Shown: positions 55,139 through 64,000 of the stretch, in pieces
Layout of the letters: each line of letters opens with the position of its first letter
Numbering within the stretch: position 1 is the stretch's first letter
NCBI GenBank assembly: GCA_018340375.1
Contig: JAFFJZ010000016.1
Location: 6,641,372 to 6,705,371, forward strand
Direction of reading: 5' to 3'
DNA length: 64,000 nucleotides
Source: Gonatopus flavifemur
Taxonomy: Eukaryota; Arthropoda; Insecta; Hymenoptera; Dryinidae
Made by a program: the position numbers and the translations under genes
Notes under the pieces: generated by a model
What the model was told of the DNA's origin: nothing
The model's input: the letters and a program-made list of their open reading frames with translations, nothing else
Database searches by the model: none

Positions 55139-55684
55139 TAACAGATATCATAGAAATATTCCTATAATATTTCCATTATTCTTTTCTTCATAAGATCACG
55201 TATCTCTTCTTGATAATCCGAATCGCGTCAGGAATGAAAACATATTGCCCTCAATTTTTGATCAAACTATTCATCCTAACAAATGCGATCATACTTTGAT
55301 CATACTGGAATTATCCGGTATGTTTGTAAATTTTCAATAGCTCAATTGAAGTCAAATAATACTGTTACCGAAATCAGACATGATTTATACCAAAAATATA
55401 CTGAAATTTGATACGTTTCTGGTAATAATTGGGTATAGGAGATCCATACCACACTCATACCGAATTTTTACTGGATCAATACCAGATGATTGAAAACATT
55501 GCGGTATTTTACAAGTACACAAATTTCACAAGCATACGGTATGTTTTCAGTTCCCTTTTCACGATGATTTGGCATTTCGATGAATTACCACTAGACTGAT
55601 ACTGATTATATACCATACGGAAATGGTACTCACAGAATACTGAAAATCTCGGTCTGAACAGATTCGCTAGAGTGACCTTCCAGT
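55139..55684. other. Unassigned spacer
   Basis: AT-rich sequence with repeated GATACTG/ATACCA-like words near 55380-55620 but no definable unit or gene. Confidence 0.35.
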
Positions 55685-56246
55685 GGACGCGCTGGTGTAC
55701 AAAGTACATAGAAATCACTTTCTCACTGAAAATTCATCTGAAAAAAAATACAATCGGCCTGAGAGTCAGATGTATTTCCGCGTTGTTGGTCAATTCTTTG
55801 CCTAAAGACATTCAAATTTTCCTAAAAAAGTATGTTCCTGTCAGAAATGAAGGAGCATCACAAGAGAATCGAAAGGGTGGCAGATGCAAGCTCTGGGATA
55901 ACACAAGTACCACACAAAAATGTATCCAGTGTCATAGATTTATATATAAAGAACATTCTTGAACTTCCGTAGCTTGTCAGAAATGCTTGGTTGAAACATC
56001 AGATAGTGATGTATGGAGCATATCTGATATCTGATATCCGAGTTATCTGATTGATAACATTTCATTTTGACATTCTTTGGCTCCTCATAGCGCATTTCAT
56101 TTTATAATTACACTCTGTTCCTTTATTTACTGTAAATTTAACATTGGTAATGGAGATTTATATGTATCAGTATTCAATCATGAATTGTCTATCCTTCCCA
56201 TATTTGTATCCATATTGCGTTGTGTACTTTGTACACCAGCGCGTCC
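55685..56246. mobile_element. Segment bounded by perfect 23-bp inverted repeats
   Basis: GGACGCGCTGGTGTACAAAG plus TAC at 55685-55707 is repeated in reverse at 56224-56246. About 560 bp lies between, including a piggyBac-type cysteine-rich remnant. No target duplication is evident. It could be a small transposon or a foldback structure. Confidence 0.5.
55750..56010 (+). pseudogene. piggyBac-type C-terminal cysteine-rich domain remnant
   Basis: The frame reads GGRCKLWDNTSTTQKCIQCH, then RFIYKEHS, a TGA, and TSVACQKCLVETSDSD. The pattern CX2(C) ... CX2C ... H ... CX2C matches the zinc-binding tail of piggyBac transposases, with one Cys now Trp and another Tyr. The catalytic part is not upstream. 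It is on the same strand as the transposase at 60517-61768, which lacks a tail, but precedes it, so the two are not one gene unless rearranged. Confidence 0.5.
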
Positions 56247-56584
56247 GCTCGTGTGGAAACATATCGCGCGTCCGCCGGAAGGTTGATAATAACTCCTATA
56301 ATATTCATTAACCCATCAAGTCCGGGAAATGCAGGATTTCAACTGTAATTTTGAACGTTGCGGATGATGTATAACGTATAGAAACTCATGGCAAAAATAC
56401 CTTACTCACTATTCTCAAGGCTGCTCTTTCGGTTGCTGAGGTCAAAATTGCATTCGAATGGCGATGGAATACCGATATGAACGATTTACAATGGAAAGTC
56501 GACGAAAAATTGGAGGATATTTGACTTTGTGATTTTTTTACAGATTGGAAATGCACTCAAGATTATTCGAAACATCAACCAAGA
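56247..56584. other. Unassigned spacer
   Basis: No gene seen. TTAA followed by CCCATCAAG lies at 56308-56320 and could be a piggyBac-type end, but no matching right end was found. Confidence 0.3.
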
Positions 56585-57140
56585 GTGCACAAAATATCTT
56601 GACTTTACGATAGAATTTTTCCCCAGACTTGAAGAAGACCTAACCTCTCTCAATTTACCATATATTCACCAAAATAACTCGGAATTGTGAGAATCTAGAG
56701 GAAATTGATAGAAGATACAATTACATTCGTTCAGTATTCTTCAAGAGAAGTACCCGGAGATTTTTGCTGCCCCTGAATACGAATGCATCATCAGATTTTC
56801 AAAATTCGAAATGGCGGAGGAAAAGTAAAAAAAAGCCTTGAAAATGAATGCAAATCGGTATGCTGAGATTTTTGAGGTTCCTGATCACGAATCCATCATC
56901 AGATTTTCAAAATTCAAGATGGTGGACCCAAGATGGTGGATGAAAAGTCGAGGAAAGCCTCGAAGATGGATTGGAATGGATGTACTGAGGTTTTTGAGGT
57001 CGCTCACTAAGAATCCTCCATCAGATTTTCAAAATTCAGAATGTCGGATCCAACATGGCGGACAGAAAGTCAGAAAAAGCCTCAAAAATGGATGAAAATC
57101 GGTATGCTGAGATTTTTGAAGTTCCTGATTACAAATCCAT
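56585..57140 (+). repeat. Left TIR arm, outer part, tandem ~122-bp units
   Basis: Units recur with CGAATCCATCATCAGATTTT-type cores near 56779, 56887, 57009 and 57131 (spacing 108, 122, 122). The arm is cut at about 57141 by the nested element and resumes at 59898. Confidence 0.8.
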
Positions 57141-58436
57141 CACACAGCCCCACAAAAAAAAGTGTTCACTCCGACGGACTTGACTACCATACCCATATGT
57201 TTTGGGGGTCGCTAAACACGATCCCAGGGTCCGTTTGGTCTGATTAGGTCAAGGTCAAGGTCATCTCAAGGTCAAATTGGAGAAATTCGCTGGAGCGAAG
57301 ATATCACGACAACCTATGGGTTTTGGGGGGTCGCTGAACATAAATCCGGGGTTCGTTTAGTTCCATCAGGTCGAGGTCAAGGTCATTTCAAGATCAATTT
57401 GGAGAGATTCGCTGAAGCGGAGATATCACGACGACTGATGCGTTTTAGGGGGTCGCTGAATCCGAATCCGGGGTCCGTTTGGTCCCATTAAGTTGAGGTC
57501 AAGGTCATTTCAAGGTCAAATTGAAGAAATTCGCTGAAGCGGACATGTCATGATGACCTACATGTTTTAGGGGGTCGCTGAACACGAATCCGGGGTCCGT
57601 TCGATCCCATCAGGTCGAGGTCAAGATCATTTCGAGGTCGAATTGGAGGAATTCGCTGAAGCAGAGATATCATGATGACCTGAATGTTTCCGGGGGTGGC
57701 TGAACACGAATCCGGGGTCCGTTTGGTCCCATCAGGTCGAGGTGGAGGTAATTTCAAGGTCAAATTGAAGGAATTCCTGACTGCTGAGCACGTATACGGT
57801 GTCCGTTTGATCTTATCTGGTCATGCTCAAGGCCATTTTGAGTTCAAATCAAGAGAATTCGCTGAATGAGAGATATTACCATCACTATATGTTTCCGAAG
57901 GTGATGGGAGCGAATCAAGAGTCCTTGCAACTTCATTGGGTTTGCGTCAAGATCATCCCAAGGTCGAATCACAAGAAACCACTACAATGGAGTGATACAA
58001 GGTCTCTTAATCCCTGCAGTCTATGAGTCATCTGTGTCCGCAACCAGGGTACCTCCTCGCGGTGACGGTGGGCAACAGAGCAGCCCGCTATCCGGCTGAG
58101 TCCCTGGTTTACGAAATTTTTTGGTTCCCAAAATAAAACTTTCTTACACCGAAATGTTTCTTGGAACTCAGGGAGAAAATTTGGATTCGTGTCCGTCTGT
58201 ATTCTGTCTATCCGTCGGTTCGTAGAGACGTACGAACTCCGGTTCTATTCATCCGATCATCATGAAATTCACCAGCGTTGAATGCGAGGTCGGTAATATT
58301 CCCATTTGAGATCCAACCTGATTGTTACAGAAGGACGGGAGGAGCGTAGGAGAATGTTTCCCAAATCGTGACTTTGCGATCATACATATTTCTGCCCCTC
58401 ATCATCCGATTTTGATGAAACTCATACCGCGTTCTA

Positions 58437-58808
58437 CACTGTAAAAAACGTTCCCTGTGAAATTTCAGTATTTTCACTGACAGTTATTAAACAGTAGGGT
58501 AGAATGGGGCGAGGCAGCCAATTGCCCCTTATTCTCACAGTGGTTGTTCAAATCGCGCGCCCTCAAAAATGTAGAGTCGTTGGGTGGGTGCGCTTCAGTT
58601 GCCAGAGAATGAACAACATGCGCGATTTGAACAACCACTGTGAGAATAAGAAGCAATTGGCTCCCTCGCCCCACTGGCTGCTCCGCCCCATTCTACCCTA
58701 CATTACACGGAAAATTCCAGTTAATGTACCGGAAAAACGGATTTCCAGTACATCCTGGAATTTTCGAGTGCTGATAAGGGGGGAGACTTCCAGTTTTTTC
58801 TTACAGTG
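58437..58808. mobile_element. Possible MITE with CACTGTAA ends, hosting a second MITE
   Basis: CACTGTAAAAAACGTTCC on the left and CACTGTAAGAAAAAACTGG on the right (reversed) form short inverted ends. The 58497-58698 MITE sits inside. The target duplication is unclear. Confidence 0.45.
58497..58698. mobile_element. Palindromic MITE, 202 bp, TA target duplication
   Basis: Starts GGGTAGAATGGGGCGAGGCA and ends with the complementary GCCCCATTCTACCC. The arms also share CTCACAGTGGTTGTTCAAAT and its complement. TA flanks both ends (58495-58496 and 58699-58700). Internal differences show some age. Confidence 0.85.
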
Positions 58809-59897
58809 CAGGTATGATCCGATAGTGACTCCCCTCATAACATTCTGGAGCCCCCCCCCCTGAGTTTGCGTGCAATCCGTGCGCAAAAACCTGTACAGGT
58901 ACGTCGTTTTGTGAGCGTACTCACAAATCGCGCGCAAATACTCATCCACGCACGTCGTTTCGTGAACGCATGTTATTTGGGTTCACATGAGTTCCATCCG
59001 AATCGGTTGGAAACTGTGAGATTTGAAGCAAATCGGGATTGGGGAAGAGAATGGTGAACACTGAGCTTCTAGAGAAAATTTGAAATTTTTGTCAATACCA
59101 ATCACATGCGGATATTTTTCTTTCCTATCATTCGATCTTCATGAAATCCTTACTACGATTTCAGGCAGTGTTGATAGTGCCCCAATATTAGTTGCAAACT
59201 GATTCGTACAGAAAAACTGGGAACGAAGAGGAAGCAGGTCTTCAAAACTTGTGGTTCTGCAACGAAGTGAGTTTCATCCGAATTGGTTGAGGAATGCGGA
59301 AAAAGAGTCTTTAGCAACCTACAGCTACCCACCTAGGAGTCCCACCTACTTTGATATCGTTTTTCCATGCCTTTACTGTCTTGATGGGATCTTTCTTCCT
59401 GTTTTCCACCATAATCCGCCAGGTTGCCCGGAACATATTCTATGTGTGGACCCCAGATACGTGTTCAGCGATCCCAAAAACATACAGGGTGTGGTGATAT
59501 AATTGCTCCAGCGAATGTTTTCAATTTGACCTTGGAATAACCTTGACCTCGACGTGATGAGATCAATCGGACCCCGGATTCGTGTTCAGCCACCCTTAAC
59601 AACATTTATGTCATCGTGGTATCACCGCTTCAGCGAATATCTCCAATTTGACCTCGAAATGACCTTGAAATCGACCTGATGGGACCAAACGGACCCCGGA
59701 TTTGGATTCAGCGACCCCCAAAAACACATAAGTCGTCGTGATATCTCCGTTTCAGCAAATTTCCCCAATTCGACTTTGAAATGACCTTGACCTTAACCTA
59801 ATCGGGTCAAACGGACCCCGGGATCGTGTTCAGCGACCCCCAAAACATGTGGGTTTAGTAGTCGAGTCCGTCGGAGTGAACACTTCTTTTTGTGGTG

Positions 59898-60074
59898 ATT
59901 TTCAAAATTCAAGATGGCGGACCCGAAATGGTGGATGAGGAGTCGGAGAAAGTCTCGAAGATGGATTGAAATCGATTCACCGAGGTTTTTGAGGCCACTG
60001 ATTACGAATTCAGCATCAGATTTTCAGAATTCGAGATTGCGGATCCAATATGGCATACTGAAATTCATGACATC
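59898..60074 (+). repeat. Left TIR arm, inner part, resuming after the nested element
   Basis: ATTTTCAAAATTCAAGATGG and the next unit (CATCAGATTTTCAGAATTCG) continue the repeat interrupted at 57140, in the same orientation. Confidence 0.75.
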
Positions 60075-60516
60075 ACTCGGAATCAGGCAATAATGTTCAT
60101 ACATGAAGTCTGTGCAAGAAAATTGGCTGTTTTCGTCCGTCGATTGTTCCATATGCACGTTTCCCAAGTCAAACTACTCCGCAAGTTTATATTCTCATAT
60201 GTTTCCCAATAACTCAGTCCTTCATGTGATGAAATTCGTCTTCATATCTTCCGATTTACTTGATGATAATGTCAAATCCAATCACCCTAATAATAACTGA
60301 TATTCACTTCTAATATTTTCATCACGCGTTACCAGTCTGATGACACTTCAGAATACTAATATTTTCTGAATTATTGAACTCGAAATTCAGACATACTATT
60401 GTTTATCCTATACAACTATATGTTCTCCTTTAATATTCGAATATTTTCCCTGACCTGCAGAAGTAATTGATTTTCGGCCCGCTTTTTTCCTTCCCGCACT
60501 TATTATCACTTGAAAC
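60075..60516. other. Spacer between TIR arm and transposase
   Basis: About 440 bp, presumably the promoter region of the piggyBac transposase. No specific signal recognised. Confidence 0.35.
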
Positions 60517-61768
60517 ATGGCACCAAAACGCGAGAGAGAGTCAGCAAATCGTACAGATTATGAGGTTGACACATCGGATGATGATTATGATCAAACATTA
60601 CTCTTACCAAATTCAAATGATTCTGGAGACTCAGAAGAAGAATCCGATATCGATTACTATGGCAATTCCAATGAAATGGATGGTATTCTATCCGAGTGTT
60701 TGTATGAAAAACTATCTAGGTCATATGATGATAACCGAACAAAGTTGGAGAAAGATCAAGATTATGTTTGGGTTGATGGTGAGAAAAAGTATAACAATGA
60801 ACTAATGGATAAATGTTTTCTGAGTGGAAGTCGAAAAAGATTTATACGCGAATCTTCACATGCTCAACTATTCGAACACTGTTTTTTCAATCGAAATGAG
60901 AAATGATATAGTGGAAGCCACCAAAGAGAATGGATATACCCTAAGTCTGAATGATTCGGACACTCATTCAGGAATTCTAATTTTATCAAGTTTCAATAAA
61001 CGTAAATCTCCAGAAGATTATTGGTCCCTTGATCCTCTTTTGTGTTGTGAAATTGTTCGATCTGCCATGCCACGTGATACTTCTATTGAAATCAAATCGA
61101 CCATGAATTATTCAGAAACTAGCGATGAAAGAAAAGCTGATAAAGCTTGGCGAGTTCGGGTATTGTTGGACATGTTCCGTAAGAATATTCAAAACTTTGG
61201 GTTTTTCGAATCCGCGTTATCGGTGGACAAAATGATGGCTGAATCTATGCCAGAACCGGCTTGAAACGATTCACCCGCGGAAAACCGATACGATTACGTC
61301 TGAGATTTTGGGGACTTTGTTCAGCAAATGGATATTCGTTTGATCTCGATCTGTACTGTGGGAAGGGATCACGGGTTGATAAACTCAACAAATCCGCCCT
61401 CGGTACAAGAGTTGTCATGCATCTATTGGATAAATCTTTCACGGATACACCCTCTTCCAACATATCGAAATATCATTTGTATCATGACGATTATTTTACT
61501 GTTTTATTTTTATTTTAGCGTTGATCTCATCTTACACCTGAAAAAATCGGGACTGGAATCCACAGGAACTATTCGTGATAACAGAGTATCGACTCAGAAC
61601 ATAATTGATGAAAAAGCTTCCAGAGGCACATTTGTTTCAAGACATGATCAAAGGAGTGGAATCAATTATATCAGTATGATGGATTCTGAGCAGGTCTCTA
61701 TAGCTTCATCAGTTACAGGAGTGACTTCAATGTTACCCTCAAAACGATATGGTGCGAGAGATCATTGA
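60517..61768 (+). pseudogene. piggyBac-like transposase, three frame changes
   Basis: The ATG at 60517 starts MAPKRERESANRTDYEVDTS, followed by the acidic N-terminal region usual in the family (DSEEESDIDYYG). A frameshift near 60870 leads to SIEMRNDIVEATKENGY and DKAWRVRVLLDMFRKNIQNF. LSVDKMMAESM carries the first catalytic Asp near 61225. A second shift near 61255 leads to LRFWGLCSANGYSFDLDLYC and LGTRVVMHLLD, then YHLYHDDYFTV with the second Asp. A third change near 61510 gives LKKSGLESTGTIRDNR, RGTFVSRHDQRSGIN and YISMMDSEQVSIASS with the third Asp context. The cysteine-rich tail is absent. It would excise and insert at TTAA; this copy is dead. Confidence 0.82.
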
Positions 61769-61799
61769 AGAATATCTCTTCCACCCCCCCCCCCCCACG

Positions 61800-62520
61800 C
61801 TTTTCATGTTCACAATCGATTCATGGGTGGAGTCATTCATGGGTCAATCAACGACCTCAGAAACCTCAACATATCCATTTCAATCCATCTTCGAGGCTTT
61901 TTTTGACTTTTCATCCACCATCTTGGATTCGCCATTTTGGATTTTGGGAATCTGATGATGAATTGGTAATCAGAGACCTCAAAAACCTCAGCTTACCAAT
62001 TTTCATTCATTTCCTGGCCTCTCTTGACTTTCTGTCCACCATCTTGAATTTCGGAAATCTGATGCTGGATTCGTAATCAGCGACCCCAGAAACCTCAATA
62101 TATCCATTTCAATCTATCTTCGAGGTTCTTTTTGACTTTTCATCCACCATCTTGGATCCACCATGTTAAATTTTAAAAATCTGACGATGAATTCGTAATC
62201 AGAGACCCCATAAACCTCAGCATACCGATTTTCATCCATTTTCTAGGCTCTTCTGAACTTTTGTCCGTCATCTTGGATTCGCCATTTTGAAATTTGAAAA
62301 TCTGATGATGGATTCGTAGTCAGGGACTTCAAGAATCTCCGGGTGCTCCTCTTCTCGAAGAATATTGATTGAATAAAATTATATGTCCCATCCATTTTCT
62401 CTAGATTCTCAGAATTGCGAGTTATTTCGATAAATATATGGTGATTTGAGAGAGGTTAGGTCTCCTTTGAGCCAGGGAAAAAATTCTATCGTGAAGTTGA
62501 GATATTTTGGGCACTCCTCC
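61800..62520 (-). repeat. Right TIR arm, tandem ~122-bp units
   Basis: ATTCGTAATCAGCGACCCC-type units occur near 61962, 62069, 62191 and 62312 (spacing 107, 122, 121). In reverse the arm matches the left arm over its full length. A run of C at 61783-61796 precedes it. Confidence 0.8.
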
Positions 62521-64000
62521 AGGCAAAATACAAATCTGGTCGGATCCAACAACTGAGATTCGGTTGAATCATCAGATTCAATAATTTTTTCCCGAATTCT
62601 TTTCTTAAATTTTCTCTCTATTTACACAAACTGTATTACAGATTCGAAAAACATGTATATCCCTCCAAAATTCTGGAAAATATCATTGAATCTGGCATAC
62701 CTTTAAAAGTTGAACCCATGATTGGAATCGATTAATATATCGGTTTCAATTTATATTCCAACTGAACACGATTTTCTTCATCCTCGAGCACAATTGACGT
62801 TCAAGTTCCAGGTCTATTTCGAACTGAATTTTTGAGATCATCGACAAGGTCCGGACATTTCAAATTCCGGAACCACATAAAGCAAACCCTCCTCTAATGA
62901 ACATGACAGCTCAAATATATGGGAAAAACTTCATTTTTCAACTTTTGCGGGACGACTGTGCGCTCGAATAATTAGTTTTGTGTCCTCCATCTCCGTCCAT
63001 ATTCCCCACCTCTGTCATTCTCATGATGATAACGGCACCACAGTGGTCCAAACACGCAAAAACGTGGCCAAAAGTCGAAAAAAATGTTCTTCCTGAAGAT
63101 CCTCTCGTCAGTCGTTACTGTCTTACTGATAGTTGGGGATCTCAAAAAAACGATGAAGAGAACACAAATATTTCCACAAGGCTCCCTAGCAACCGTGGAG
63201 AGGAACTCCGGGCCCGGGGGGAAGCGACTTACGGGCCCCAATTTTCTTGGAATTGGGTTGAAAAACTTTATCCTCACAAAGGAATAATACAAAGTTCCTT
63301 GACTTCGAAATCAGAAAAATATACCCCATCATATATCTTTCGTTTCATTTGAGTTGGAAACCGTTTGACAAAAACAGGAGGAGATAAGGTACTTGGGGAA
63401 AATCCGGGCCCCCAGAAAACTCCGGGCCCGGGGGAGAACACCCTGGCAGTCACCCCCTCTCGTCAGACCTGCCCGAGCTCGCCTGAAAGTTTCACTTCGC
63501 CAACGCAACATTGTCAGCATACCGGAGAGGAATGATTCGTTTGTTTTGAAAAGTGTATCATTTTCGTGGAAATTTACCGATTCTCAAGTTCCATTATGGA
63601 ATCTCCTGCTGCTGGTGAGTACTATCGAATTTAAGAATTCAAAATTTGAGACAAATAATATTTTCCTTGTCAATTACCACTAACTCTCCATGATTTTTCT
63701 CACATATTCCACGGATAATATTTTCTTCAAAAACGCAGAACTAATTTTTACCATCAGTTACCACCGTGATGTTTCTTTCGCATGTCGACAGAACCCTTTC
63801 CGAGGAACATATTGAGAAATTAGCTACGACTTCTCGCGACTTTCAATACGACATGAACTGGTTTTTCCTTCCCCTATGTTACTCTTCCTCTACACCATAG
63901 ATTGCATACGTACACGATTCACTTACAATGTACATATATTGGAACTCAAATTCATGCCGTGCAGCACTGCGATTCCCAGTAACCGTTACTGTCCACCCAG
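62521..64000. other. Unassigned stretch to the window end
   Basis: No gene supported. AACTCCGGGCCCGGGGG occurs twice in direct orientation near 63204 and 63419, in an otherwise AT-rich context, and may mark a GC-rich repeat fragment. Open frames at 62972-63352 have no known motif. Confidence 0.35.

Larger units (their letters stand above)
57141..59897. mobile_element. Non-autonomous element with 122-bp tandem units in inverted arms, nested in the left arm
   Basis: Both ends show CACAAAAA, AAGTGTTCACTCCGACGGAC reading inward (57157 and, reversed, 59889). The left arm has GGTCGCTGAACACGAATCC units at 57209, 57331, 57453, 57575 and 57697, exactly 122 bp apart, then two degenerate ones. The right arm (about 59400-59885) has three or four in reverse. 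Units contain GGTCAAGGTCATTTCAAGGT motifs. The interior has no transposase, only degenerate direct repeats. The interrupted outer repeat resumes after 59897, which shows insertion. Confidence 0.75.
56585..62520 (+). mobile_element. piggyBac-like element with ~0.7-kb repeat-built TIRs, interrupted by another element
   Basis: 56585-57140 plus 59898-60070 forms the left arm; 61800-62520 read in reverse forms the right arm. Both start AGTGC[A/C]CAAAATATCT and contain GACCTAACCTCTCTCAA and several ATCATCAGATTTTCAAAATT units spaced ~122 bp. A piggyBac transposase relic lies between on the plus strand. Subtracting the nested element leaves about 3.2 kb, a normal piggyBac size. No TTAA flanks the visible ends. 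Confidence 0.75.

Noticed and set aside
56308..56320. TTAA followed by CCC, a piggyBac-like left end
   Set aside because: No matching right end with TTAA was found, and the visible inverted arms start at 56585, 270 bp further in.

Overview
This is a eukaryotic, AT-rich, transposon-dominated window, almost certainly from an insect. The only host coding sequence I can support is one 120-bp exon at 15093-15212 on the minus strand. It has consensus splice sites and encodes TM1-TM2 of an insect 5-HT1-type serotonin receptor. Nearly everything else that can be interpreted is mobile DNA: BEL/Pao and two Ty3/gypsy elements, several mariner copies, a DD41D Tc1/mariner-group element, piggyBac relics, palindromic MITEs, and tandem-repeat TIR arms. 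I cannot name the species.

Layout. 1-4726: degenerate BEL/Pao retrotransposon (minus), cut by the window start. 5361-6646: dead mariner with TA target duplications. 9469-12414: inverted-repeat element rich in CATATATG palindromes, carrying an internally deleted mariner (9586-10514) and a near-perfect palindromic MITE (11548-11702). 12772-14062: mariner with perfect 35-bp TIRs and an uninterrupted 348-aa transposase. 15093-15212: receptor exon. 17180-18090: tRNA-like remnant, ~143-bp tandem repeat and a mariner fragment. 19171-20997: DD41D element with a broken transposase. 24637-33290: Ty3/gypsy element of errantivirus type (gag, pol, env), decayed, with no recognisable LTRs and with a macro-domain-like segment between RNase H and integrase. 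34390-34880: orphan ~121-bp tandem array.

37803-53597 is a nested structure. An outer DNA transposon with ~0.7-kb TIRs encodes an unclassified transposase-like protein on the minus strand. A Ty3/gypsy element of 11.6 kb (40582-52177; both LTRs, PBS, PPT, ATGT target duplication) sits in a probable intron of that gene, and a MITE sits in its last exon. The Ty3/gypsy Gag starts with a SAP-like motif, and a second Gag-type zinc knuckle lies after the integrase.

53690-56260 holds a mariner fragment, two MITEs and a piggyBac-type cysteine-rich tail. 56585-62520 is a second nested structure: a piggyBac-like element with ~0.7-kb TIRs made of ~122-bp subrepeats. It is interrupted by another element (about 57141-59897) whose own inverted arms have an exact 122-bp period, and which contains two nested MITEs. 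The rest, to 64000, shows nothing I can assign.

The genes do not form a cooperating host pathway. Each element carries its own replication or transposition functions, and most coding regions are interrupted. The exception is the mariner at 12772-14062, which looks recent. No sequence was joined or restored here, and family assignments rest on motifs read by eye.
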